NCBI GenBank assembly: GCA_015058655.1 | Contig: SVBX01000008.1 | Coordinates: 60,723-124,722, forward strand | Source of the DNA: Pseudoselenomonas ruminantium | GTDB lineage: Bacteria; Bacillota; Negativicutes; Selenomonadales; Selenomonadaceae | Length of the DNA: 64,000 nucleotides | Direction: 5' to 3' | Shown here: piece by piece, positions 36,417-45,600 of the stretch | Layout: every line of letters begins with the position of its first letter | How positions within the stretch are numbered: position 1 is the stretch's first letter | The notes under the pieces: generated by a model | The model's database searches: none | What the model was told of the DNA's origin: nothing | Seen by the model: the letters and a program-made list of their open reading frames with translations, nothing else | Program-made: the position numbers and the translations under genes

Positions 36417-36422
36417 ATTTTT

Positions 36423-37781
36423 TCAGGCTTCTGCCGGCTTTTCCTCCTGGCGGGTCAGCCCCCATCCCTTCATATTGAGACGGGAACGCAGCTCCACGAT
36501 GAAAGTAGTGCCCTTGCCCAAAGTGCTCTCTATGCGGATATGCCCTTTATGCAGGTTCACGATTTCCTGAGCGATGGCCAGTCCAAGCCCATTGCCTCCC
36601 ATCTCCCGCGAACGGGCCTTATCCACCCGGTAAAAGCGGTCAAAGACCTTTTCCTGGTCCTCAGGAGCAATGCCGATGCCTGTATCGGCCACGGCAAACT
36701 TCACCCTGCCCTTCTCAGCTTTCAGCAGGGACACGGTAACAGTCCCTTCTTCCGGCGTGTACTTGACAGCGTTATCCACCAATATGAGGACGAGCTGACG
36801 AATCTTCTGTTCATCTGCCTGTATTTCCGTCTTTTCCAGGTTATATGTATTGAGCGTGATATGCTTCTGATCAGCCAGGGGCTGCATCAGACGGGAAGTC
36901 TGCTCGATAAGCCCTGCCAGGTCAAATTTCTGGGGCTTCAGCTTCAGCGCCTTGTTGTCGCTCCTGGCTACCACCAGCAGGTCGCTGACCAGCTTGGTCA
37001 TCTTCTTGACCTCGTCCCGCACATCCTCGATGACCTGCTTGAGGAAGGGAGACTGAATGCTGGGGTCGTTCTGCAAAAGCTCTGCCGAGGCCATAACCAC
37101 TGCCAAGGGAGTTCTCAGCTCATGGGAAGCATCGGCGGCAAACTGGCGCTGCTTTTCGTAGGCGGCCTTCAGCGGCACCATAGCCCGCCCTGAGAGGATA
37201 TGTCCCACAGCTGTAGCAATAAGCAGAGCCAGCACTCCCAAAATAGCCAGGGCATAGGTGGCCTTCTCCATGCCGTTATACATGGCCGTTACATCCTTGC
37301 CCACATAGACCCGCTGCCCCGGAGTGCCGTTCCAGGTACCTGTTACCTCCTTGGCCGTCATCATGATCTTGCTCTTGTGGCCGTTTTCCCCAGTTTTGGT
37401 AAAAACAGACACCTCGCCCTCCGGCAGATTCCAATCCTGCATGACATCCAGGATAAATGGCTCTATGCGGAAAGACGCCCTGGAGAAATTCAGGAGCTGC
37501 CCCTTGCCGTCAAAGACATAAAAGAACAGCCTGTCATTGGTGCTCTTGTAGACCACGCTGTCATCTATCACCAGTTCCGGATGCTGATTCATGTAGTTCT
37601 GGGCATCGCTGACATTAGCCGCCGTGTCCAGGAGCTCCCTGGCCTGCTCGGAGGCAATGGACCACTCCATGGAGCGGTGCGTCACGAAAAGTATTACCGC
37701 CAGAAAGATTATCATCACCAGAGAATACAGCATAGTAAGCCGTCGGCGGCCACGGCCGAAAAGATTCTCGGAAATAGCCAT
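36423..37781 (-). CDS. Sensor histidine kinase
   Basis: A 452 aa membrane kinase. Transmembrane helices at about residues 15-35 and 175-197 bracket a sensor domain of about 140 residues. The dimerisation/phosphoacceptor box FAADASHELRTP places His at 220. The ATPase domain has the N box (LILVDNAVKYTPEEG), G1 (VADTGIGI) and G2 (GGNGLGLAIA). It overlaps the response regulator stop by one base. Signal unknown. Confidence 0.9.
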   Translation of the reverse strand: MAISENLFGRGRRRLTMLYSLVMIIFLAVILFVTHRSMEWSIASEQARELLDTAANVSDAQNYMNQHPELVIDDSVVYKSTNDRLFFYVFDGKGQLLNFSRASFRIEPFILDVMQDWNLPEGEVSVFTKTGENGHKSKIMMTAKEVTGTWNGTPGQRVYVGKDVTAMYNGMEKATYALAILGVLALLIATAVGHILSGRAMVPLKAAYEKQRQFAADASHELRTPLAVVMASAELLQNDPSIQSPFLKQVIEDVRDEVKKMTKLVSDLLVVARSDNKALKLKPQKFDLAGLIEQTSRLMQPLADQKHITLNTYNLEKTEIQADEQKIRQLVLILVDNAVKYTPEEGTVTVSLLKAEKGRVKFAVADTGIGIAPEDQEKVFDRFYRVDKARSREMGGNGLGLAIAQEIVNLHKGHIRIESTLGKGTTFIVELRSRLNMKGWGLTRQEEKPAEA

Positions 37782-38458
37782 CAGCCATTTGCCTCCAATT
37801 TATAGCCTACGCCACGAACGGTCTTGATCACCGTCTGGCCATCGCCGTTATCGATCTTCTTGCGGAGGATCTTCATGTAAGAATCAATATTATTGGAACT
37901 CACATCTGACTCCAGTCCCCAGATGCGGTCAAGGATGATGTCCCTGGGCACCACGATGCCAATATTCTGCGCCAGCAGATCGAAAATCTGGAACTCACGC
38001 GGCGAAAGCTGTATGACTTGATCTTTCTTTTTCAGGACTTTGGCTGTGCGATTCAGGGTAAATTCCCCCACCTCCACCACATCCTGCTGGATTTTCTGGG
38101 TGCTGCGGCGGCCCAGAGCGCGGAGCCTGGCCAAAAACTCTGCGAATTCGAAGGGCTTTACCAGATAATCATCTGCCCCGGCATCCAGTCCCGTGACCCT
38201 GTCCTCCACAGAATCCCTGGCCGTAAGCATGAGGATAGCCCTCTCGTAGCCATCTTTGCGGAGCCTTGCGCAGGCATCTACGCCATTTTCTCCCGGCATC
38301 ATCCAATCAAGTACCAGGATATCATAATCCGCATACATGGCATACTCGTAAATGTCGCTGCCATTGGTGACCCACTCTACCTGTATGTTGTTCTGTTCCA
38401 GCATGTATTGTATCAGCTTGCCTAAGCGCTTGTCATCCTCAGCTAAAAGAACCCGCAT
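37781..38458 (-). CDS. OmpR-family response regulator
   Basis: A 225 aa two-component regulator. The receiver domain has LLAEDDKRL, phospho-acceptor Asp51 in LVLDWMMPG, Thr in MLTARD and Lys in DYLVKPFEF. The C-terminal winged helix shows LSPREFQIFDLLA and IDSYMKILRKKID...VRGVGYKL. It is the first gene of a two-gene operon with the kinase. Its upstream region contains the guaB terminator and MITE copy 2. Confidence 0.92.
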   Translation of the reverse strand: MRVLLAEDDKRLGKLIQYMLEQNNIQVEWVTNGSDIYEYAMYADYDILVLDWMMPGENGVDACARLRKDGYERAILMLTARDSVEDRVTGLDAGADDYLVKPFEFAEFLARLRALGRRSTQKIQQDVVEVGEFTLNRTAKVLKKKDQVIQLSPREFQIFDLLAQNIGIVVPRDIILDRIWGLESDVSSNNIDSYMKILRKKIDNGDGQTVIKTVRGVGYKLEANG

Positions 38459-38548
38459 ATCTTATCTGCCTCCCTGGAAAATTCAATCTGCATGCAATTT
38501 CACTCTAATTATAAACCTTTGACATTAGCTACGCTTGAAATTCTAATG

Positions 38549-38572
38549 AAAAAGAGCACCTTGCGGTGCTCT
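38549..38572 (-). terminator. guaB terminator, now separated by a MITE
   Basis: AGAGCACC/GGTGCTCT hairpin with T5 on the minus strand. It lies 180 bases past the guaB stop because copy 2 of the repeat lies between them. Confidence 0.8.
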
Positions 38573-38592
38573 CATAAGCAAAATTTATGTAT

Positions 38593-38758
38593 TAGGGCGT
38601 GTTGATTAATTCACTCAGCCCATCTTCACGGGTCTTGACTGTCCCTGCGTCGTTGACAAATCCTCGACATAGCACCGCTATGCCTCCGGTTTGTCGCCTA
38701 GCAATGGACAGCCAATCCCCATAAATCTGGGCCAAGTTCATTTAATCAACACGCCCTA
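38593..38758. repeat. MITE-like repeat, copy 2, forming the guaB stop codon
   Basis: A 166-bp copy with perfect inverted TAGGGCGTGTTGATTAA ends. The outermost TAG of the right end, read on the minus strand, is the guaB stop codon (38756-38758). Confidence 0.88.
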
Positions 38759-40261
38759 GTCGCGTCCAAGCTGGTCACGCTTGATGACATCGTGAGCGCC
38801 GCCCTCTACAATGGAAGTAGCGGACACCAATGTCAGACGAGCCTTATCCCTGAACTCGGGCAGGGAAAGGGCGCCGCAGTTGCACATGGTGGAGCGGATC
38901 TTGGCAGTAGTAGTGAAGACATTATCCTTCAAGGTGCCGGCATAAGGCACATAAGAATCCACGCCTTCCTCGAAGGAGAGCTTCTTGGCGCCGCCCAGAT
39001 CGTAGCGCTGCCAGTTGCGGGCGCGGTTGGAGCCTTCGCCCCAATACTCCTTGTAGTAGTTGCCGTTGAGCTTGATCTTGGCTGTGGGGCTCTCATCGAA
39101 GCGGGAGAAATAACGACCCAGCATGAGGAAGTCAGCTCCCATAGCCAGAGCCAGGGTCATGTGATAATCATGGACAATGCCGCCGTCAGAGCAGACAGGG
39201 ATATAGATGCCCGTCTCCTCATAATACTCATCACGGGCCTTGCAGACATCGATGAGCGCCGTAGCCTGACCGCGGCCAATGCCCTTGGTCTCGCGGGTGA
39301 TGCAGATGGAACCGCCGCCGATGCCCACCTTGATGAAGTCGGCCCCGGCCTCAGCCAGGAAGCGGAAACCGTCGGCATCTACCACATTGCCTGCACCCAC
39401 CTTCACATCCTTGCCAAAGTTCTCATGGATGTACTTCAAAGTGATGCGCTGCCACTCAGAGAAACCTTCAGAGGAATCGATGCACAGCACATCAGCGCCA
39501 GCCTTCAGCAGAGCCGGCACGCGCTCGGCATAATCACGGGTATTGATGCCTGCTCCCACAATATAGCGCTTATCCGCATCCAGCAGCTCCAGCTTGTTCT
39601 CCTTGCTGTCAGTATAGTCCTTGCGGAAAACCATGTAGCGGAGACGCTGCTGCTTGTCTACCAAGGGCAGCATGTTCAGCTTGTGCTCCCAGATGAGGTC
39701 ATTGGCCTGAGAAAGAGTGGTGGTATCTGCATCAGCGCAGATAAGTTTTTCGAAGGGGGTCATGAAGGTGCCGGCCTGAGTATCGAGGCTCATGCGGCTG
39801 ATGCGGTAGTCACGGCTGGTGACGATGCCCAGCAGCTTGCCATTGGGCGTACCATCTTCGGTAACAGCCATGGTGGAGTGGCTTGTCTTTTCAAGGAGTG
39901 CCAGGATTTCCCCCAGAGTAGTAGTAGTCTTGATATTGGAATCAGAGCTGACAAATCCTGACTTGTAGCTCTTGACCCTTGCTACCATGGCAGCTTCTTC
40001 CTCGATGGTCTGAGAGCCATAGATGAAAGAAACGCCTCCCTCCTTGGCCAGGGCGATGGCCATGGTGTCATTGGATACCGACTGCATGATGGCAGATGTC
40101 ATGGGGATATTCATGGAGAGCTTAGGTTCCTCGCCCTTCCTGAACTTCACCAGCGGCGTGCGGAGGGACACATTCGCGGGTATGCACTGCTCGGAAGAAT
40201 AGCCCGGCACCAGAAGATACTCTCCGAATGTGTGCGATGGTTCCTTGAAATAGAATGCCAA
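38756..40261 (-). CDS. guaB: Inosine-5'-monophosphate dehydrogenase
   Basis: About 501 aa. It oxidises IMP to XMP with NAD+, the committed step to GMP. Two CBS domains (residues about 95-215) interrupt the barrel. The catalytic loop reads [15 protein letters not shown], with the active-site Cys. This ICITRE variant differs from the more usual GSICTTR form. The flap region [12 protein letters not shown] and CNCGAL follow. TTG start at 40261 with AAGGGG upstream. The stop codon lies in the MITE, so the original C-terminus may have been longer. Confidence 0.9.
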   Translation of the reverse strand: MAFYFKEPSHTFGEYLLVPGYSSEQCIPANVSLRTPLVKFRKGEEPKLSMNIPMTSAIMQSVSNDTMAIALAKEGGVSFIYGSQTIEEEAAMVARVKSYKSGFVSSDSNIKTTTTLGEILALLEKTSHSTMAVTEDGTPNGKLLGIVTSRDYRISRMSLDTQAGTFMTPFEKLICADADTTTLSQANDLIWEHKLNMLPLVDKQQRLRYMVFRKDYTDSKENKLELLDADKRYIVGAGINTRDYAERVPALLKAGADVLCIDSSEGFSEWQRITLKYIHENFGKDVKVGAGNVVDADGFRFLAEAGADFIKVGIGGGSICITRETKGIGRGQATALIDVCKARDEYYEETGIYIPVCSDGGIVHDYHMTLALAMGADFLMLGRYFSRFDESPTAKIKLNGNYYKEYWGEGSNRARNWQRYDLGGAKKLSFEEGVDSYVPYAGTLKDNVFTTTAKIRSTMCNCGALSLPEFRDKARLTLVSATSIVEGGAHDVIKRDQLGRD

Positions 40262-40304
40262 CTTGACCCCTTCTTTCTGTAAACTTGAAAAATATATTTT
40301 CAAA

Positions 40305-40333
40305 AGCTTATCACAGGCGATTGAGCCTGTCAA
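40305..40333 (-). promoter_or_regulatory. Promoter of guaB
   Basis: Minus strand: TTGACA, 17 bp, TAAGCT, about 40 bases upstream of the TTG start and downstream of the ncRNA terminator. So guaB does not depend on readthrough from the RNA gene. Confidence 0.65.
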
Positions 40334-40423
40334 TTGCCAAAGAGAAATTATCATTTACAAAATTACATCTCTGCCGCAAAATAATTGCGAATAGAAGCAA
40401 GCAAGATGTTTTGCCAAGCTATC

Positions 40424-40476
40424 CAAAAGAAAACCGGCAACCAGTGGCGGGTGCGTCCACCTGCCCGGCTGCCGGT
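40424..40476 (-). terminator. Terminator of the unassigned RNA
   Basis: ACCGGCA/TGCCGGT stem closing a long GC-rich arm, then TTTTCTTTT on the minus strand. Confidence 0.75.
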
Positions 40477-40635
40477 CTTTCCAATATGCTATTTTCCGCT
40501 CTCATATATGCCTTGGGATCGCTTTACGGGCCCATCGGACTTCCCCTCCTTTGCGCTCCAGCCTACCAACCCACGGCAGGAGCTCAGCTTCCCTTCGGCT
40601 AGCATTACCATTCCCAGGAAACATCACTCCTCTTT
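40430..40635 (-). ncRNA. Unassigned structured RNA, about 200 nt
   Basis: A stretch without a coding frame has its own promoter (40642-40670) and ends in a strong terminator (40424-40476). By eye the RNA folds: AUGCUA and CCG near the 5' end pair with CGG and UAGCAU near 40490, enclosing a hairpin GCUCC-GCC/GGC-GGAGC at 40550-40582. It does not match what I know of 6S, SRP, tmRNA, RNase P, or purine, ZTP, PRPP, SAM or cobalamin riboswitches. A guaB leader is possible, but guaB has a separate promoter. Confidence 0.55.
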
Positions 40636-40641
40636 CGTAAT

Positions 40642-40670
40642 ATGTTAGCAGAAACAAGCCAGAAAGTCAA
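40642..40670 (-). promoter_or_regulatory. Promoter of the unassigned RNA
   Basis: Minus strand: TTGACT, exactly 17 bp, TAACAT. Predicted start near 40635. Confidence 0.7.
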
Positions 40671-40719
40671 CAATCTTTAGACTCTTTCGAAAGGATGGTT
40701 CTACAGGCTTTTAGGACAA

Positions 40720-40815
40720 CAAACTTCGTGCGAAACGGTGTTTCGCATCCCTAAAGGGACTAGCTTTGCGTCGCTTCGCACTTGCACGAAATCTAGGCTC
40801 CTGCTTGCACTCGCT
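40720..40815. repeat. Hairpin-rich repeat sharing modules with MITE copy 1
   Basis: TTCGTGCGA...TGCACGAA arms enclose CCCTAAAGGGACTAGCTTTG, nearly the same as the extra insert inside MITE copy 1 (36247-36272). CCTGCTTGC follows, as at 36379-36416. Confidence 0.55.
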
Positions 40816-40828
40816 AAGATTTAATAAC

Positions 40829-40863
40829 AAAAAAGGCTCTGCAGAAAACCTGCAGAACCTTGA
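40829..40863 (-). terminator. Terminator of tRNA-Pro
   Basis: TTCTGCAG/CTGCAGAG stem extended by AAGG/CCTT, with T6 on the minus strand. Confidence 0.85.
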
Positions 40864-40873
40864 CCATTCACAA

Positions 40874-40950
40874 TGGTCGGAGCGGCGGGATTTGAACCCA
40901 CGGCCTCTTCCACCCCAAGGAAGCGCGCTACCAAACTGCGCTACGCCCCG
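40874..40950 (-). tRNA. tRNA-Pro (GGG anticodon)
   Basis: Cloverleaf with CGGGGCG acceptor start, anticodon loop TTGGGGT between CTTCC and GGAAG, GGTTCGAATCC T-arm and an encoded CCA end. Confidence 0.92.
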
Positions 40951-40962
40951 ACGACATGAACT

Positions 40963-40991
40963 ATTATAGCAGTGTCACCCACTAGTGTCAA
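40963..40991 (-). promoter_or_regulatory. Consensus promoter of tRNA-Pro
   Basis: Minus strand: TTGACA, 17 bp, TATAAT, a perfect match, starting a transcript just before the tRNA. Confidence 0.9.
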
Positions 40992-41043
40992 CAGCTAAAT
41001 TTACTTTTTCTGCACTTTTTTTGAAAAAATTTATGCCAACAAG

Positions 41044-41087
41044 AAAAAACCTTCCTGGAAGATTATCAAAACCTGCGACAGGAAGGC
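41044..41087 (-). terminator. Terminator of the cheX pair
   Basis: CCTTCCTG/CAGGAAGG stem followed by T6 on the minus strand. Confidence 0.8.
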
Positions 41088-41097
41088 ATTCGCTTGT

Positions 41098-41565
41098 TCA
41101 GTTGTTCTGGTCCACAGCAATATCAAGCTCTACGATGTGGCCTCCAAGATCCATCTCCACCGTAAGATATTGGGCATCGCTGATCTTCACCTGAAAATTC
41201 TTCCCAATGGAAAGGGAGGGCGTGGAAATATCCACCTCAAAGCCCATGCCGGTAAGATTAGTAGCCGCATTGGCAGTGAGCATATTGCTCATCTCCGAAA
41301 TGGCGCTCTGGGCCATGGCGTCAAACTCCGCCACAGGCATGCCCATCATCATGGTTGAAGCTATGTATTTCGCCGTTTCTTCTTCCATATTGTAAACGAC
41401 ATTGCCGCGAATCTGCTTAGTGAACCCCACCACCACGGAGACACCGCGGCCTATAGCATTCTGATCCCTGACATAGAGCTTGGCTCTTTTGGGCTCCGGG
41501 AAACCGATCTGAGGCATAACAGTAGTAAATGCGTCAACGAAAGGATTAACTAATTTTGCGTCCAT
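41098..41565 (-). CDS. cheX: CheX-type chemotaxis phosphatase
   Basis: A 155 aa CheC/CheX-family protein that would dephosphorylate CheY-P. One E-x2-N active-site motif is visible (AISEMSNMLTANA). It starts AKLVNPFVDAFTTVMPQIGF, as in CheX proteins. ATG 41565 is chosen for AAGGAG nine bases upstream. It begins four bases after the REC-CheC gene ends, giving a two-gene operon. No other chemotaxis genes lie in the window. Confidence 0.82.
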   Translation of the reverse strand: MDAKLVNPFVDAFTTVMPQIGFPEPKRAKLYVRDQNAIGRGVSVVVGFTKQIRGNVVYNMEEETAKYIASTMMMGMPVAEFDAMAQSAISEMSNMLTANAATNLTGMGFEVDISTPSLSIGKNFQVKISDAQYLTVEMDLGGHIVELDIAVDQNN

Positions 41566-41569
41566 ACTA

Positions 41570-42433
41570 TCATTCTCCTTCCGCAAAGCCAATATTCATC
41601 TTGATATCGCCAATACGGGTCTTGGCAACCACACGGAAGGTCGTGAGCTTAGGACTTGCTATGCGAATATCCTCACCAACGATAGTGCCAGGCGGGGTTA
41701 TGCGCATCTCTTTGTCCTTGAACACATCATTGATATTCGAAACTCCTCTGCCTACGATGATATTGGCCGCTTCCTCCACCGATTCGCTGGCCTCATCATC
41801 GCCGACACTTTCCGCTCCTTCGTCTTCCAGCATCACCATGGCAAATTTTCTCATGGTCTCCGTTTCCATATATACAATGGCTCTGCCACTTGGATAACCA
41901 GTGAGACCAATGATGACAGCTACCCCTGAAACTTCCAGGAAGCGGCGCTCGTCCAGCTCCAGTTCCACCTCGCTGTGCACTCCGATGAGACTGAAAAGGC
42001 CTTGCTGAAGGGCACGCATAAAGGGCTTCGCATATGATTCTCTGAGCACTGCCACCTTACCTGCCTTATTCTGGCAAAGGATCATCAATGTGTCCAGAAG
42101 CTCATTGGGACTGACAGGCTTTTGCAGGAACGCACTTATGCCCACTTCCCTTCCCCTGGACATCAGGCTGGCATCCTTCATGGCGCTGATCATGACGATC
42201 TTTGCCTCGGGATCTATAGCATGAATGCGCTTGGAGCACTCTACGCCATCAGCATCCGGGAGGTTCATGTCCATGGTCACCACAGCTGGGCTGTATTCCT
42301 CATACATCTTCACCGCTTCTGCAGCATCCTTGGCCAGGGCCACCACTTCAAAATTAGTCTTGGACAGAGTTCTTTCCAGCATGGCTCGACTGACTTTTGA
42401 ATCATCGACGACCATTACTTTCACTTTCTCCAC
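41570..42433 (-). CDS. Receiver domain fused to a CheC/CheX-like domain
   Basis: A 287 aa fusion. Residues 1-120 are a CheY-like receiver (VMVVDDSKVSRAML; Asp in VVTMDMNLPD; VMISAMKD; LQKPVSPNELLD). Residues 130-287 are CheC/CheX-like with an E-x2-N motif in VEEAANIIVGR, the phosphatase active-site pattern. A receiver joined to its own class of phosphatase suggests self-limiting signalling. Co-transcribed with cheX. Confidence 0.82.
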   Translation of the reverse strand: MEKVKVMVVDDSKVSRAMLERTLSKTNFEVVALAKDAAEAVKMYEEYSPAVVTMDMNLPDADGVECSKRIHAIDPEAKIVMISAMKDASLMSRGREVGISAFLQKPVSPNELLDTLMILCQNKAGKVAVLRESYAKPFMRALQQGLFSLIGVHSEVELELDERRFLEVSGVAVIIGLTGYPSGRAIVYMETETMRKFAMVMLEDEGAESVGDDEASESVEEAANIIVGRGVSNINDVFKDKEMRITPPGTIVGEDIRIASPKLTTFRVVAKTRIGDIKMNIGFAEGE

Positions 42434-42572
42434 AAAGGCTCACCTACTTCTCTATGAATCCGCATGGGCTTCAAACTGCCACTTCTCAGCAATATTTTAA
42501 AGTACATTTCGCTATCAGGAGTCAAAATCCCTGCTACGAAAATAAAATTTATGCAATCTCTTCTTCGGAGGC

Positions 42573-42610
42573 AAAAAAATCCCGGAAAGCTCTTCACTCT
42601 CCGGGATTTT
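42573..42610 (-). terminator. Intrinsic terminator of rpoC
   Basis: AAAATCCCGGA/TCCGGGATTTT stem and T7 on the minus strand. Confidence 0.9.
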
Positions 42611-42635
42611 CTATTCAATATGCTATTGCAATGCT

Positions 42636-45600
42636 TCAGGCAGTAGTCGTTTCCGTCCCTTCGGCAGCCTCAACCGGCTGGGGATTGTTGTCCACTACCT
42701 TCAAGCCGCGGTAACGGCTCATGCCAGTACCGGCAGGGATGAGCTTGCCGATGATGACATTCTCCTTGAGGCCAATGAGCGGATCCACCTTGCCCTTGAT
42801 GGCAGCGTCCGTGAGGACGCGAGTGGTCTCCTGGAAGGAAGCTGCTGACAGGAAGGAATCCGTAGCCAGCGAGGCTTTGGTGATACCCAGGAGAATCGGC
42901 TTGGCCACAGCTGGCTCGCCGCCTTCCTCGATAGCCTTGGTGTTGGCTGCTTCGAAGGAGTTGATGTCGATGTACTCGCCAGGCAGGAAGTCCGTAGTGC
43001 CGGACTCCTCGATTTTCACCTTGTGGAGCATCTGGCGCACCATTACCTCGATGTGCTTGTCGTTGATCTCAACGCCCTGGGACTTGTACACTTTCTGCAC
43101 TTCGTAAACCAGGTAGCGCTGGGTGGCCTGGAGGCCGCAGACACGCAAGATGTCATGGGGGTTCACAGAACCCTCGGTGATCTTATCGCCGGGCTTCATG
43201 TGCATGCCCTGCTTGGCTGCCATGCGGGCACCATAGGGTACCGCATACTCGCGGGCCTCGCCTTCAGCAGGCACAATGGTGACCTTGCGCATGCCCTTGC
43301 CATTATCCTCCACCTGAGCATCACCTTCGATTTCGGCAATGATGGCGTGATGCTTGGGCTTGCGAGCCTCGAAAAGCTCCTCGACGCGAGGAAGACCCTG
43401 GGTGATATCGTCACCAGCCACACCGCCGGAGTGGAAAGTACGCATGGTGAGCTGGGTACCAGGCTCACCGATGGACTGAGCTGCGATAATACCGACAGCC
43501 TCGCCAATCTCGACCTCGCTCTGGTTGGCCAGGTCACGGCCATAGCACTTCATGCAGACACCAAACTGGGATTTGCAGGTCAGGACACTCCTGATGGAAA
43601 CAGTCTTCCTAACTTTTTCAATGCGCTTGGCCAGTTCTTCATCAACGCTGTCATTGATGGAAGCAATACGCTCGCCAGTCTCAGGATCGTCGATATTCTC
43701 AGCCAGCACACGGCCCACGATACGCTCTGCCAAAGATTCTATGACACCATCGCCTTCCATGATGGCCTCTACCTCAATGCCACGGACATTGTTATCACGA
43801 ACATGAAGCTCCTTGGCATCAGAAGCCATGATAGTCTCAAAAATCTCCTCGGTGAGATGCTCGCCAGCGGGCAGCACTACACTGCCATCCAAAGCCAGCA
43901 CATCGCGGGTAATCTCCTTGCCATTCATCTCATGGATCATGGTCTCACGAGCCTTCTTGCGAGCAGCCTCATCCGGCTCACCCAAAGTGATAGGCTCGGT
44001 GATCATGGCGTTGCTGATGGCAGCCTCGGACGCCAGGGAAGAACCGCGCACCATGATCTCGCGAATCTCCTTCTCACCGATAAGGGTGAGCTCTTCCTCG
44101 CCGAGGATGGTATCGCGCTTCAAGAGCACTTCCTTGGTCTCGGGATCAAGCACATCTGCTCCCAGCAGGCGGCCCATAAGGCTGTCGTTGAGAATCTCCA
44201 GAGCATCGAAGGCAGATTCTGCCAGACGGGCGCGGGCCTGCACCAGATTCAGCGTAGACACGTCGCAGTCTTCCTCGCGGACGATGACATCCTGTGCCAC
44301 ATCCACCAGACGGCGGGTCAGATAACCGGAGTCTGCAGTACGCAGAGCCGTATCAGCCAAACCCTTGCGGGCGCCGTGAGAAGAAATGAAGTAATCGGAT
44401 ACGGACAGCCCCTCACGGAAGTTGGCCGTGATGGGCAGGTCGATGATCTTACCGGAAGGATCGGCCATCAGACCGCGCATGCCTGCCAGCTGACGCATCT
44501 GCTGCTTGTTACCGCGGGCGCCGGAGTCAGCCATCATGAAGATGGGGTTGAAGGCGTCCATGTTATCCATCATGGCATCTGCCACATCATCAGTGGTCTG
44601 GGACCAGAGGCCAACAACCTTGCGATAGCGCTCGTCCTCGGTGATAAGGCCGCGGGCGAACTGGCGCTCGACCTTGTTGACTACTTTCTGAGTGTCGGCA
44701 ATCAAAGTCTTCTTCTGGGGCGGTACGATGACGTCGGAGATAGCCACCGTCATGCCTGCCACGCAAGCGTAATGGTAGCCCAGGTTCTTGACATTGTCGA
44801 TGACCTCGGCGGTCTTGGTAGCGCCGAAGTGGTTGTAGCAATTGGCCACCAGCTTGCCCAGCTGCTTCTTCTTCATGCCCTCGCCCAGAATCCACTGGCC
44901 AGTCTCTTTATCCTTGTGATACTGGCGCAACTCCTCAGGCAGGATCTCGTTGAAGATCATGCGGCCCAGGGAGGTCTTGACCAGGCCCTTGTCGCCCAGG
45001 CGGGCCTGAATCTCAGCCTGCAGGTCCAACTCATGCTGCTGATAAGCCAGCAGAGCCTCTGCAATGCCCGTAACCACCTTGCCCTCGCCCTTGGCGCCGG
45101 GACGCAGGATGGTCAGGTAGTAGCAGCCCAGCACCATGTCCTGGGTCGGAACGATGATAGGCTTGCCGTCCTTCGGTGCCAGGATATGATTGGCAGCCAG
45201 CATGAGGATGCGGGCCTCAGTCTGAGCCTCGGCAGACAGCGGCAGATGGATAGCCATCTGGTCACCGTCGAAGTCAGCGTTGTATGCAGTACATGCCAGC
45301 GGATGAAGCTTCAGTGCACGCCCCTCGGTGAGCACCGGCTCGAAAGCCTGAATGCCCAAGCGATGCAGGGTCGGTGCACGGTTCAAGAGCACAGGATGCT
45401 CTTTGATGACATCCTCCAGCACATCCCAAACCTCGGGACGCGCCCTCTCCACCATGCGCTTGGCAGATTTGATATTGTGAGCGGCACCGGAAGCCACCAG
45501 CTTCTTCATGACGAAAGGCTTGAAGAGCTCCAGAGCCATTTCCTTAGGCAGACCGCACTGATGGAGCTTCAGCTCCGGGCCTACCACGATAACGGAACGA

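Noticed and set aside
40262..40640. Guanine/purine or PRPP riboswitch in front of guaB
   Set aside because: The conserved loops of purine, ZTP, ppGpp/PRPP and guanidine classes are not found, and guaB has its own promoter downstream of the RNA's terminator.
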